Made by a program: the position numbers and the translations under genes. DNA of 18,157 nt. Origin: OLB6 sp964493635 (GTDB taxonomy: Bacteria > Bacteroidota > Ignavibacteria > Kapaibacteriales > Kapaibacteriaceae). The stretch lies in contig CAZBOW010000034.1 in the NCBI GenBank assembly GCA_964493635.1, forward strand, positions 1 through 18,157, in the 5' to 3' direction. A model generated the notes under the pieces. The model was not told the origin of the DNA. It saw nothing but the letters and a program-made list of their open reading frames with translations, and did not search any database. Of the stretch, positions 1-8,361 are shown in pieces (the stretch's first letter is position 1; the number at the start of each line of letters is the position of its first letter).

Positions 1-69
1 GATGCCGGGAAAACCTTTTCCCGGCAACTCTCCCGGCAAAGGTTTTCCCGGCAACCGTTTCCCGAAAGG
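1..69 (+). repeat. Modular palindromic repeat, copy R1
   Basis: This copy begins with GCCGGGAAAACC and then repeats units ending in TCCCGGCAA: TTTTCCCGGCAACTC, TCCCGGCAAAGG, TTTTCCCGGCAACCG, and a degenerate TTTCCCGAAAGG. The first two units form an inverted repeat, GCCGGGAAAA against TTTTCCCGGC with two bases between. The copy is probably cut at its left side by the window edge, because copy R2 has the same GATGCCGGG start preceded by a conserved flank. The final AAAGG (65-69) sits 11 bases before the ATG of the DUF1905 gene and may serve as its ribosome binding site. Four more copies lie near 384, 14163, 14304 and 16289. Confidence 0.9.
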
Positions 70-80
70 TTCTAGCAGTG

Positions 81-368
81 ATGAGTTATCGTTGTACGGG
101 TGTCATCTGGAAACACGACGGGCCCACACCTTGGCACTTTGTATCTCTTCCCGTCGAGGTGTCAGCCGAGATTCGAGCGATGTACAGCCCGGCAGAGACA
201 GGATGGGGGAGACTTCATGTGCGGGCGATGATCGGGGGCGTCGAATGGCGCACGGCAATATGGTACGACACGAAGCGCTCGACATACTTGTTACCAGTCA
301 AGGCCGATGTTCGCCGCAGGGTTGGAATCGATGAAGGAACGGTGGTAGAGGTAACGATAACCGCCTGA
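81..368 (+). CDS. DUF1905 domain protein
   Basis: This is a small soluble protein of 95 residues. From memory, the whole length fits the DUF1905 pattern: an N-terminal strand (CTGVIWKHDGPTPWHFVSLP), a middle GWGRLHVRAMIGGVEWRTAIW segment in which the G-W-G-R and G-G-x-x-W-R-T positions are conserved, then YLLPVKADVRRRVGI and a C-terminal EGTVVEVTI strand. DUF1905 stands alone or is fused to a YdeI/OmpD-associated domain; its biochemical role is unknown. ATG 81 is preferred over GTG 78, with AAAGG 11 bases upstream. It has no signal peptide or membrane segment, so it is probably cytoplasmic. It stands alone between repeat copies R1 and R2, in the same direction as the glucan locus but 266 bp ahead of it, and nothing ties it to glucan use. 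Confidence 0.85.
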   Translation: MSYRCTGVIWKHDGPTPWHFVSLPVEVSAEIRAMYSPAETGWGRLHVRAMIGGVEWRTAIWYDTKRSTYLLPVKADVRRRVGIDEGTVVEVTITA

Positions 369-371
369 GCT

Positions 372-449
372 GCTTTACATAATGATGCCGGGAAAACCTT
401 TTCCCGGCAACTCTCCCGGAAAAGGTTTTCCCGGCAAATCTCCCGGCAA
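372..449 (+). repeat. Modular palindromic repeat, copy R2, with conserved flank
   Basis: The copy starts four bases after the DUF1905 stop codon with the flank GCTTTACATAAT (372-383), followed by GATGCCGGGAAAACC, TTTTCCCGGCAACTC, TCCCGGAAAAGG, TTTTCCCGGCAAATC and TCCCGGCAA. The flank recurs exactly at 14291-14302 before copy R4. A close variant, GCTTGCATAAT, precedes R3 at 14145. The palindromic first part could fold into a hairpin after the DUF1905 gene and act as a terminator, but no T-tract follows directly. Confidence 0.9.
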
Positions 450-524
450 TGAACGGATTCACCAAGAGTTTTGTTGGCACCTACACCGCAGGACCCCACC
501 TCAGCCCTACCAACGCTAGTTAGG

Positions 525-549
525 TTCACTTTGTAATTACTAAAATTGC
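525..549 (+). promoter_or_regulatory. Possible promoter/control region of the glucan operon
   Basis: The 186-bp stretch before the lipoprotein gene (449-634) has no gene. It holds an A+T-rich island with TTCACTTTG (525-533), loosely like the Bacteroidota -7 element TAnnTTTG with one mismatch, followed by TTACTAAAATTGC (537-549). The gap before the second transcription unit contains similar strings: TTACTAAAACATTGC (9845-9859) and TTCACTTTC (9885-9893), in the opposite order. The similarity suggests a shared regulatory element, but the spacing differs and no clear -33 TTG is placed correctly. This is a weak call. Confidence 0.25.
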
Positions 550-634
550 AGGGGGTCTACCTAGCCGGGGCAGATGACTCAGACTAGAGACACTGTGTTC
601 CGATGATGTTGGCTCTTCCGAAACCAATCTGACA

Positions 635-2515
635 ATGACACTCATGAATACAAGAGCATTGGTCCGTTCCTCAGGTGTACTATGTCTTTCGCTGGTCCTG
701 CTGCTTGTCGGTTGTAGCGATCGCATAGTCGACGGACTCTCCGCACCTGACTACCCGAAACGAGGACAGGTCTTCATTGATGATTTCGAGAGCGACCTGA
801 TCTATGCTGCCTTTGGTGGTTCGGATGTAAAGGCCTTCCAGGTCGATTACGAAACGACACACAACAACTCCAAAGCATCCATGAGATATGAAGTACCCGA
901 CGCTAACAGCCCGCAAGGGGCCTATGCCGGCGGTGCGTACTTCAGTCGAACAGGTCGGGACTTATCCGGATACAACGCGTTGACGTTCTACATCAAAGCG
1001 ACGCAACCAGCTACAATCGATGTGCTCGGCTTTGGCAACGACTTTGGTGCTTCGTCCTTTCAGGTGGCAATGAATGCACTACCGATCAACACAAACTGGA
1101 AAAAGGTAATCATTCCAATCCCGGATCCTGCAAAACTCCGCGTGGAGAAGGGGTTGTTTTACTACTCCACTGGTCCGATCGATGAAAAAGGGTACACGTT
1201 CTGGATCGACGACGTTCAATTCGAATACGTACCCGACCTAGGAACATGCGTCGGCGTGATGTTTAACGGCGAGGACAGAAAAGTACCGTCCACTGAGAAG
1301 GGGGCTTCAATACGCATTGATGGGTTGCAGGCCCTCGCGGGCCTACCCAATGGCACAACGCAGGCAATCGCCGCCTCGCCAACCTACTTCCAATTCGAGT
1401 CCTCTGATTCCAGTGTTGCTACTGTAACACCACAGGGCATCGTACAGGTTCTCGATTCAGGCAATGCTACCATTACAGCTCGGCTTGGATCGAGTATGGC
1501 AAGGGGCTCACTAGAGTTGTCAGCAAAGAGTGCTGCGCAATTCCCCCTCACTCCAGCGCCGACGCCAACAGTGAACAGCGGCAACGTGATATCCCTGTAC
1601 AGTAATGTGTATCAGAACGTGCCGGTGGACACATGGAACACTCGTTGGCAATATTCAACGACGGAGAGCTCATTCATCAAGGTGGAGAACGATGATGTTA
1701 TCCGCTACTACAATCTCAATTTCGTTGGGGTAGAGTTCTCTTCAAGTCCAGTTAACGCAACGCCGATGACGCACTTTCACATCGACCTCTGGACGCCAGA
1801 TGCTACTCTCAGTCCAAACAACGTCAAGATAAAGCTTGTCGATTTCGGCGCGAATGGCGTGTACGGTGGTGGTGATGACGTCTCTCACGAGGTTACGATC
1901 AGTGCACCAGTATTGCAATCCAACAGATGGGTGAGTCTGGACCTTCCTCTGGCGAGTTTTTCTGGGTTGACCACGAGAGCCCATCTCGCACAGCTTGTGT
2001 TATCAGGTACTGTCGCAAACCTGTTCGTTGACAACGTATATCTGTATACGTCGCAAACGGCTCCGTCGACTCCAGCACCTGTGCCAACGTTTCCTGCAGG
2101 GGACGTGATCTCGATTTATAGCGACGCGTACCAGAACGTGGGTGGGACGAACTTTGCGCCCAACTGGGGCCAAAAGACTGTGGTTACGCAACCATCGATA
2201 GGTGGCAATGCAACACTGTTGTACTCAGGCCTCGATTATCAGGGCATCCAATTCGGATCGAGTCAGAATGTGTCCTCGTACGGATACCTCCATCTTGACT
2301 ACTACTCAGCGAATGCCACTGATCTGGAGGTGTACTTGATCAGTCCCGGTCCAGTAGAGACAGCGTACTCACTGTCAGTTCCAACCGGTTCGGGTTGGAG
2401 AAGCGTCGACATACCTCTCGCGGAATTCACCCCTGTGGCATTGGCAGAAGTGTTTCAGCTGAAGTTTGTCGGCAACGGTAATGTATATCTCGACAACATC
2501 CTATTTCGTCGGTAA
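635..2515 (+). CDS. Multi-domain beta-glucan-binding surface lipoprotein
   Basis: This is a non-enzymatic protein of 626 residues, probably a surface glycan-binding protein. The N-terminus has a hydrophobic stretch and a lipobox (LLLVGC, Cys27). Residues about 47-200 resemble the CBM11/CIA30-type beta-sandwich: FIDDFES at the start, DLSGYNALTFYIK in the middle, FWIDDVQFEYV at the end. Residues about 200-298 look like a Big_2 immunoglobulin-like domain (SSVATVTPQGIVQVLDSG-NATITARL). Two copies of a further module follow proline/threonine linkers at about 314-473 and 488-626; each opens with VIS-L/I-YS-x-x-YQNV and closes with DNVYLY or DNILF. The same module occurs twice in the secreted protein at 9907. 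Modules of this kind accompany laminarinases in Bacteroidota (recollection, no search). No catalytic motif is seen. ATG 644 is an alternative start giving a shorter n-region. As first gene of the operon it may replace SusE/F-like or SusD-like binding functions. Confidence 0.75.
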   Translation: MTLMNTRALVRSSGVLCLSLVLLLVGCSDRIVDGLSAPDYPKRGQVFIDDFESDLIYAAFGGSDVKAFQVDYETTHNNSKASMRYEVPDANSPQGAYAGGAYFSRTGRDLSGYNALTFYIKATQPATIDVLGFGNDFGASSFQVAMNALPINTNWKKVIIPIPDPAKLRVEKGLFYYSTGPIDEKGYTFWIDDVQFEYVPDLGTCVGVMFNGEDRKVPSTEKGASIRIDGLQALAGLPNGTTQAIAASPTYFQFESSDSSVATVTPQGIVQVLDSGNATITARLGSSMARGSLELSAKSAAQFPLTPAPTPTVNSGNVISLYSNVYQNVPVDTWNTRWQYSTTESSFIKVENDDVIRYYNLNFVGVEFSSSPVNATPMTHFHIDLWTPDATLSPNNVKIKLVDFGANGVYGGGDDVSHEVTISAPVLQSNRWVSLDLPLASFSGLTTRAHLAQLVLSGTVANLFVDNVYLYTSQTAPSTPAPVPTFPAGDVISIYSDAYQNVGGTNFAPNWGQKTVVTQPSIGGNATLLYSGLDYQGIQFGSSQNVSSYGYLHLDYYSANATDLEVYLISPGPVETAYSLSVPTGSGWRSVDIPLAEFTPVALAEVFQLKFVGNGNVYLDNILFRR

Positions 2516-2558
2516 CGCTGTTGTTTCGACGAACCCACCTACCAAACAATCAACGTTC

Positions 2559-3386
2559 ATGCGACGACTACGAAGTTTGATCCTCGGTTCTATCGTGCCA
2601 TGTGCCCTCCTCCTGTTTGGGTGCGAGCAGCAACCCATACAATCGATACCTCAACGAACATGGACATTGTCCTGGAGTGACGAGTTCGACGGAAGTGCGG
2701 GCAGCAGCCCTGATCCTACAAAGTGGACGTTCGACATTGGCACAGGGTCAAATGGCTGGGGTAATGCTGAACTGGAGTACTACACAAACCGACCAAGCAA
2801 CGTCCAGCTAAGTGGCGAGGGCACTCTCGTGATCACAGCCAGAAGAGAATCGTACGCAGGCTCGGGATTCACATCTGCTCGGTTGAAAACACAGGGATTG
2901 TTCAGCCAGAAGTATGGCAGGTTTGAAGCGAGAATACAAACACCATCTGGCCCCGGCATCTGGCCTGCCTTTTGGTTGTTGGGCGACAATATCAATGAAG
3001 TGAGCTGGCCACAATGTGGCGAGATCGACATCATGGAGCAACGGGGGCAGCAACCGGCGATAACACATGGAAGTGTTCACGGGCCGGGATATTCTGGTGC
3101 AAATGCGTTGACGAAACCCTACGCGTTGATGGAGGGCCGTTTTGACACGGGATTTCATGTGTACGCCATCGAATGGGGTCCAGACTATATCGATTTCTAC
3201 GTCGATGAGTTCCTGTACCAGCGCATTCAGCCTAATGATCTTCCTGGCGAGTGGGTGTTTGATCAATCGTTTTTCATCATCCTCAATGTTGCTGTTGGCG
3301 GCAACTACGTCGGTTATCCAACTACCGAAACGCCCTTTCCCCAATCGATGATTGTTGACTACGTGCGAGTGTACAAACAATCATGA
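2559..3386 (+). CDS. GH16 endo-beta-1,3-glucanase (laminarinase), lipoprotein
   Basis: This family 16 glycoside hydrolase has 275 residues and probably cuts internal beta-1,3 links (laminarin, possibly mixed-linked glucan). The catalytic motif GEIDIME is intact: nucleophile Glu155, Asp157 and acid/base Glu160, with the residues before them (WPAFWLLG, then SWPQCG) typical of laminarinases. The N-terminal WSDEFDG and C-terminal MIVDYVRVYKQ are standard GH16 edges, so the domain is complete and has no attached binding module. The start at 2559 is chosen because MRRLRSLILG opens a signal sequence ending in a lipobox (LLLFGC, Cys22). A reading frame open from 2466 would add 31 residues overlapping the previous gene and bury the signal. 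It begins 43 bp after the lipoprotein gene and ends in an ATGA overlap with the next gene, pointing to one operon and translational coupling. It probably acts on the cell surface or periplasmic side. Confidence 0.93.
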   Translation: MRRLRSLILGSIVPCALLLFGCEQQPIQSIPQRTWTLSWSDEFDGSAGSSPDPTKWTFDIGTGSNGWGNAELEYYTNRPSNVQLSGEGTLVITARRESYAGSGFTSARLKTQGLFSQKYGRFEARIQTPSGPGIWPAFWLLGDNINEVSWPQCGEIDIMEQRGQQPAITHGSVHGPGYSGANALTKPYALMEGRFDTGFHVYAIEWGPDYIDFYVDEFLYQRIQPNDLPGEWVFDQSFFIILNVAVGGNYVGYPTTETPFPQSMIVDYVRVYKQS

Positions 3387-6300
3387 ACAAGGATGTAAGT
3401 CCGCAACGCGACGTAGCTCTTCAGATCGTTCAACGCGACAATCGAGAATACTTCAGGATTAGTAGCGTTGACTCGATGCCAGTGTTCCTAATGAGCATCG
3501 TGAGTGATTCCAATCACTGGATGTTTCTTGCAAGCAATGGTGGCTTAACGGCGGGAAGAGTTAATGCCGACAGCGCTCTGTTTCCGTATAGTACCGACGA
3601 CAAAGTCGTGGACTCCAGCGAGACCGTTGGGAACAAGACGATTATCCAGGGCTATCATCAGGGGGTCTTGTACAACTGGGAACCATTCTCCGTCAGGAGT
3701 GATCGCTTTGCAATTGAACGCAACCTTTACAAGAGTCGACTTGGCAATTCGGTCATCTTCGAGGAGTTTAACCGGGACTTGGGTCTATGTTTCTCCTATG
3801 GGTGGTCGTTGAGCGATACGTATGGTTTCGTCAAGTCATCATCGCTAGTGAATCATTCGGGGCAAATCCAAGAACTGCGGATTCTGGACGGCCTGCAGTA
3901 TGTGATGCCTGCCGGCGTCGAGAGTGACTTGCAGAACACGTTTAGCAATCTTGTCGATGCCTATAAGCATGCTTCAATCCATGCCGAAACAGGAGTGGGC
4001 ATGTTTGCTCTCAGTGCACGCATCACTGATCGAGCAGAACCCAGTGAAGCGCTGTTCGCAAACACGGTGTGGTGGGCAGGGATCCAAGATCCGGTAGTGC
4101 TGTTGTCATCGAAACAGCTAGAACGGTTTCGCCGCGGAATGGCAATCACAACAGAGAATGACAACAAAGGAAGTCGGGGTGCATATCTAATCTCCTCCAC
4201 TATAGTGATGGCACCGGATGAGTGTTCGACATGGAAGTTGATAGCCGATGTCAAACAGTCTCAATCCGAGGTGATTACGTTGATTGACGCCCTTGCAACA
4301 CGGGAGGATGTTGTACGAGCTGTGGACATCGACATCCAGCGTGGAGATGATCGACTACTCAATACGGTGATGAGCGTCGATGGCGTCCACGTCACCGGAG
4401 ATCCGTTGATTGATAGCCGACACTATTCCAATTCACTCTTCAATGCAATGCGTGGTGGCTTCTTTCCAAAGAACTACCTTATCGAGAAACACGACTTTGT
4501 CGAGTACGTCAGGTCCTGTAACCTCCCATTGTACCAGGAGCTGGGTCATGTGCTATCTCAACTTCCTAGCGAGTTCACCTATGCTGCGATGCGGAACGAG
4601 GTTGCGTCGATTGGAAACGTATCGTTAACGCGGATCGCTCTGGAGTATCTCCCACTCACATTCAGCAGAAGGCACGGAGATCCTAGCCGGCCATGGAACA
4701 AGTTCTCGATTAACACAAAGAATACTGACGGCACTCTGAGGTACGATTACCAGGGGAATTGGCGCGACATCTTCCAGAACTGGGAGGCGCTAGCTCACTC
4801 CTACCCTTTGTTCCTCGAAGGCATGATCCGAAAGTTTCTCAACGCGACGACAATCGATGGGTTCAATCCATACCGGGTACAAAAGAGTGGTTTTGATTGG
4901 GAGGTTATTGAGCCACACAACCCTTGGTCATACATTGGCTATTGGGGCGACCACCAGATCATTTACCTGTTGAAACTCCTGGAGTTACTTCGAGATACGC
5001 AACCTGACGTACTCCACAATCTCGTAATCGCCGAAGGATTCGCGAGTGCCTGTGTTCCCTACAGGTTGAAGACGTACGCCGACATCGTGCGAAATCCAAA
5101 GAATACGATTGACTTCGACCATGCGCTACATGCCACAGTCACTTCGGAAATGGAGCGTGTGGGGTCAGACGGTGCATTGGTCAAGAGTGCAACAGGGGAC
5201 ATCTATCATGGTCCCTTCATTGAAAAGATTCTGATAACCTTACTGGCTCGGCTAACGAACTACATCCCAGATGGCGGCATCTGGATGAATACTCAACGGC
5301 CAGAATGGAACGACGCAAACAATGCCTTGGTTGGTAACGGTCTATCGATGGTCACGTTGAGTTACCTCCATCGCTTCATCGTCTTCTTTAGCGAGATCCT
5401 TGACAGTCACACCCACACGGACTTTGTGATCTCAGATGAGGTAGACGAGTATCTATCATCCACGTTGGCTGTGTTCAAGAGATATTCACATGATTCCAAT
5501 GGATACACGGACGAGATGAGAAGATCCATGATGGACGAGCTCGGTGTGATTGGAAGCACCTATCGCGAGTCCGTCTATGCCACCTCGTTCTCGGGCAAGA
5601 GATCAAGAGTATCGCAGCAAACACTTCAAGACTTCTGTGGCATTATCCTTAAGCATCTACGTTCCTCGATCAGCAAGAACAAACGAGCTGATGGCTTATT
5701 CCACTCGTACAACCTACTGACCCTTACACCCGGCCGTGCTTCAATAACACGACTGCCATTGATGCTTGAAGGCCAGGTTGCTGCTCTTAGCTCGGGAGCT
5801 GTCTCCTCCTCTGATGCTATCACCCTGATAACGGAACTCAGCACGAGCCAACTCTATCGAGAAGATCAAGCTAGTTACATGCTCTATCCGATTAAGAGCG
5901 TTCCGAGCTTTCTCGAAAAGAATGTTGTTCCCAAGGAGAAGGTAGAAGGCTCACGGTTGCTTGCCACGCTGGTTGCAGACGGCAACACCAGCATTCTCGA
6001 ACGTGATGTGCGCGGTGAATACCATTTCAACGGTGCCCTAACAAACACTCGTGAATATCATGCGGCATTGCGTGCCCTTGACCCTATTTATCATGACATC
6101 GTGAAAGCTGAAGAGGAATATCTTATTGCTCTCTATGAGTCCGTCTTTCACCACAAGCAGTTTACTGGAAGATCAGGATCGTTCTTTGCTTACGAAGGCA
6201 TTGGATCGATCTATTGGCACATGGTTTCCAAGTTGAGATACGCGGTTCAGGAAGTCTACAGTTCAGCGGTACGTGAAGGACAGCGCACTACTGTAACCTC

Positions 6301-6817
6301 GGTACTGCAGAAGCTCTATACGCAGATCAGCGACGGCATCGGAATCCATAAGTCCCCGCAAGACTACGGTGCGTTTCCAATAGATCCGTATTCGCACACG
6401 CCAATGTTGAGAGGTGCACAGCAGCCGGGGATGACGGGACAAGTCAAAGAGGATGTGATTTGCAGGATGCGAGAGCTCGGCGTGTTCTTTGACCGCGGAG
6501 TCATTCGCTTTATGCCGAACGTAGTATCGGCAAACGACTTCCTCCAACACAAGTGCACCGTCGACTTCGAGAACGTGCGAGGCAACCGCCAAAACATCTC
6601 ACTCGATGAAGGGATGCTGTTCTTTTCTATTTGCCAAACACCTGTCCGGTACGCCCTCGGGAATACACATGAGGTCACCATCTACTGGTCTTCGGGCAAG
6701 GCTGAGTCCTTTGAATCACTTGTGTTGCCTCCGCTCGTTAGCAGCAGCGTTATGGAACGGACCGGCGACATTCAGTTAATCCATGTCACACTCGACCGAT
6801 CAAGCATGTGCGTGTGA
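3383..6817 (+). CDS. Beta-1,3-oligoglucan phosphorylase, GH149-type
   Basis: This is a cytoplasmic inverting phosphorylase of 1144 residues, expected to release alpha-glucose-1-phosphate from beta-1,3-gluco-oligosaccharides. No signal peptide is seen. Recognisable blocks are SNHWMFLASNGGLTAGR with LFPYSTDD (residues 44-72), RHGDPSRPWNKFSI (430-443), EPHNPWSYIGYWGDHQ (510-525), and the catalytic block PEWNDANNALVGNG (640-653) in which Asp644 is the likely general acid. The C-terminal part has SPQDYGAFPIDPYSHTP and QQPGMTGQVKEDV. GH94 disaccharide phosphorylases are about 800-900 residues and share the WND motif; about 1100 residues with these extra segments fits GH149. GH161, also a beta-1,3-glucan phosphorylase family, is the main alternative. 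The gene overlaps GH16 by ATGA and meets GH30 at TGATG. Its neighbours support import of laminari-oligosaccharides followed by phosphorolysis. Confidence 0.85.
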   Translation: MNKDVSPQRDVALQIVQRDNREYFRISSVDSMPVFLMSIVSDSNHWMFLASNGGLTAGRVNADSALFPYSTDDKVVDSSETVGNKTIIQGYHQGVLYNWEPFSVRSDRFAIERNLYKSRLGNSVIFEEFNRDLGLCFSYGWSLSDTYGFVKSSSLVNHSGQIQELRILDGLQYVMPAGVESDLQNTFSNLVDAYKHASIHAETGVGMFALSARITDRAEPSEALFANTVWWAGIQDPVVLLSSKQLERFRRGMAITTENDNKGSRGAYLISSTIVMAPDECSTWKLIADVKQSQSEVITLIDALATREDVVRAVDIDIQRGDDRLLNTVMSVDGVHVTGDPLIDSRHYSNSLFNAMRGGFFPKNYLIEKHDFVEYVRSCNLPLYQELGHVLSQLPSEFTYAAMRNEVASIGNVSLTRIALEYLPLTFSRRHGDPSRPWNKFSINTKNTDGTLRYDYQGNWRDIFQNWEALAHSYPLFLEGMIRKFLNATTIDGFNPYRVQKSGFDWEVIEPHNPWSYIGYWGDHQIIYLLKLLELLRDTQPDVLHNLVIAEGFASACVPYRLKTYADIVRNPKNTIDFDHALHATVTSEMERVGSDGALVKSATGDIYHGPFIEKILITLLARLTNYIPDGGIWMNTQRPEWNDANNALVGNGLSMVTLSYLHRFIVFFSEILDSHTHTDFVISDEVDEYLSSTLAVFKRYSHDSNGYTDEMRRSMMDELGVIGSTYRESVYATSFSGKRSRVSQQTLQDFCGIILKHLRSSISKNKRADGLFHSYNLLTLTPGRASITRLPLMLEGQVAALSSGAVSSSDAITLITELSTSQLYREDQASYMLYPIKSVPSFLEKNVVPKEKVEGSRLLATLVADGNTSILERDVRGEYHFNGALTNTREYHAALRALDPIYHDIVKAEEEYLIALYESVFHHKQFTGRSGSFFAYEGIGSIYWHMVSKLRYAVQEVYSSAVREGQRTTVTSVLQKLYTQISDGIGIHKSPQDYGAFPIDPYSHTPMLRGAQQPGMTGQVKEDVICRMRELGVFFDRGVIRFMPNVVSANDFLQHKCTVDFENVRGNRQNISLDEGMLFFSICQTPVRYALGNTHEVTIYWSSGKAESFESLVLPPLVSSSVMERTGDIQLIHVTLDRSSMCV

Positions 6818-8355
6818 TGAGGAATCCATTGTATCAGGCTACAATCGTCGCTTTTGTTGCATGCATTGTCAGTACCTCGCTGATGAGTGCTCATCTCCCG
6901 GTCCCAAAACCAATGTTGTTCGATACTAGTATTCCATCCTCGGTTCGCATCTTCGAAACATCGGCAGCAGGGAACGCGTTGGCAGAGATCCAAGCGGTGT
7001 TACCATGCTCTGATGCTGTTACGATTCAGATTGACACGCAATCGCGGCATCAATCTATCCTCGGTTTCGGAGGATCATTTACAGAGGCATCTGCATATCT
7101 GTTGGGCATGATGAGCCCGACACAACGGAATAACATCATTCGTGCGTACTTCGCCGACGATGGTGCTCGCTACTCCTTTGCGCGAACGCACATCAACTCT
7201 TGTGACTTCTCACGCGATCACTACGCCTATGCGATGATTCCCGGAGATACCTCTCTTCAGCATTTCGACATTCAAAAGGATAAGAACGACCTCTTCCCCG
7301 TGATCCATCAAGCTCAGACGGTATCAACTGATGGGTTCCGTTTGATCGCCTCACCCTGGACTGCACCTCCTTGGATGAAAGACAATGCTAGCTGGGTCGG
7401 CGGTAAGCTGCTTGACATGTACCGTGACACTTGGGCACTGTACTATGCGAAGTACGTGCAGGCGTGTGCAGAGAACGGCATTCCCATTTGGGGCATTACT
7501 GTTGTAAATGAACCACATGGCAATGGAAATAATTGGGAGAGTATGCTCTTCACGCCGAAGGAGATGACAGATTTCGTGAGAGACTATCTCGGGCCAACCT
7601 TAGAGCGAGAAGGACTAGGCAACGTTCAGATCCTAGGGTATGACCAAAACCGCGCCGGGTTACGCGAATGGGTCGACGAAATGTATCGAGACGCATCCAC
7701 TACGAAGTACTTCAGTGGCACTGCGGTTCACTGGTACGAGAGCACGTACGAGATTTTCCCCGAGGAACTACGATACGCTGCCGAAAAAGCTCCCACGAAG
7801 TATCTGATTCAAACAGAGGCTTGTATTGATGCTGAGGTTCCGCGCTGGAACGACGATTCATGGTATTGGCGTGAAGAGGCCACGGACTGGGGTTGGGACT
7901 GGGCTCCGCAAGAGCAGAAGTACCTCCATCCGAAGTATGCACCGGTACATCGATATGCACGCGATATCATCGGATGCCTACAGAACAAGGTTCATGGGTG
8001 GATCGACTGGAATATGGTGCTCGATCGACAAGGCGGGCCTAATTGGGCACGTAACTGGTGCATAGCACCTGTTATCGTAGATCCTGTCGAAGATTCCGTG
8101 TACTATACGCCACTGTACTATGTGATGTGTCACTTCAGCAAGTTTATCAGGCCTGGAGCTCAGGTTGTTGCCAGTCGATCTCATCATCCTGAGATCATGG
8201 TGGTTGCCGCAGAGAACCCTGACAAGACATTAAGCGTCATTGTGTTCAATCCAACAAAGCAACGGTATACGTTACGCGTTGAGTTCGCAGATAACAGCAT
8301 CTTCGTCCCAATCAACGGACAAGCATTGCAGACCATACTCTTCCCCCCGATGTAA
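6817..8355 (+). CDS. GH30 beta-glucanase / beta-glucosidase
   Basis: This family 30 retaining glycoside hydrolase has 512 residues. The acid/base is Glu232 in TVVNEPHGN and the nucleophile Glu334 in LIQTEACID; the early GFGGSFTEASA (83-93), SPWTAPPWMKDN (179-190) and HWYEST also fit the family, and a short beta-sandwich follows the barrel. It resembles the glucosylceramidase-like subfamilies (GH30_1/GH30_3). Members of this group in marine laminarin loci remove beta-1,6-linked glucose branches, and that role fits here, but linkage cannot be read from sequence. ATG 6817 is preferred because it gives a TGATG junction with the phosphorylase and a hydrophobic export signal in residues 1-25; GTG 6808 would add three residues. 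FVAC (Cys16) might be a poor lipobox, so lipoprotein anchoring is possible. It is exported, probably periplasmic or on the surface. Six bases separate it from the transporter gene. Confidence 0.9.
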   Translation: MRNPLYQATIVAFVACIVSTSLMSAHLPVPKPMLFDTSIPSSVRIFETSAAGNALAEIQAVLPCSDAVTIQIDTQSRHQSILGFGGSFTEASAYLLGMMSPTQRNNIIRAYFADDGARYSFARTHINSCDFSRDHYAYAMIPGDTSLQHFDIQKDKNDLFPVIHQAQTVSTDGFRLIASPWTAPPWMKDNASWVGGKLLDMYRDTWALYYAKYVQACAENGIPIWGITVVNEPHGNGNNWESMLFTPKEMTDFVRDYLGPTLEREGLGNVQILGYDQNRAGLREWVDEMYRDASTTKYFSGTAVHWYESTYEIFPEELRYAAEKAPTKYLIQTEACIDAEVPRWNDDSWYWREEATDWGWDWAPQEQKYLHPKYAPVHRYARDIIGCLQNKVHGWIDWNMVLDRQGGPNWARNWCIAPVIVDPVEDSVYYTPLYYVMCHFSKFIRPGAQVVASRSHHPEIMVVAAENPDKTLSVIVFNPTKQRYTLRVEFADNSIFVPINGQALQTILFPPM

Positions 8356-8361
8356 CATATC

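Noticed and set aside
2..334. A 110-residue open frame containing a PGKGFPGN-like peptide pattern
   Set aside because: The pattern is just the translated DNA repeat, and the frame overlaps the better-supported DUF1905 gene in another frame.
1..449. Integron cassette with attC sites around the DUF1905 gene
   Set aside because: Same-direction imperfect palindromes around a single small gene recall integron cassettes, but no RYYYAAC/GTTRRRY core pairs are seen and no integrase is in the window.
1..449. CRISPR array made of the CCCGG repeats
   Set aside because: The units are 12-15 bp, touch each other, and are not separated by unique spacers of even length.
2466..2558. Longer N-terminus for the GH16 protein starting at 2466
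   Set aside because: It would overlap the preceding gene and place 31 extra residues before a clear lipoprotein signal.
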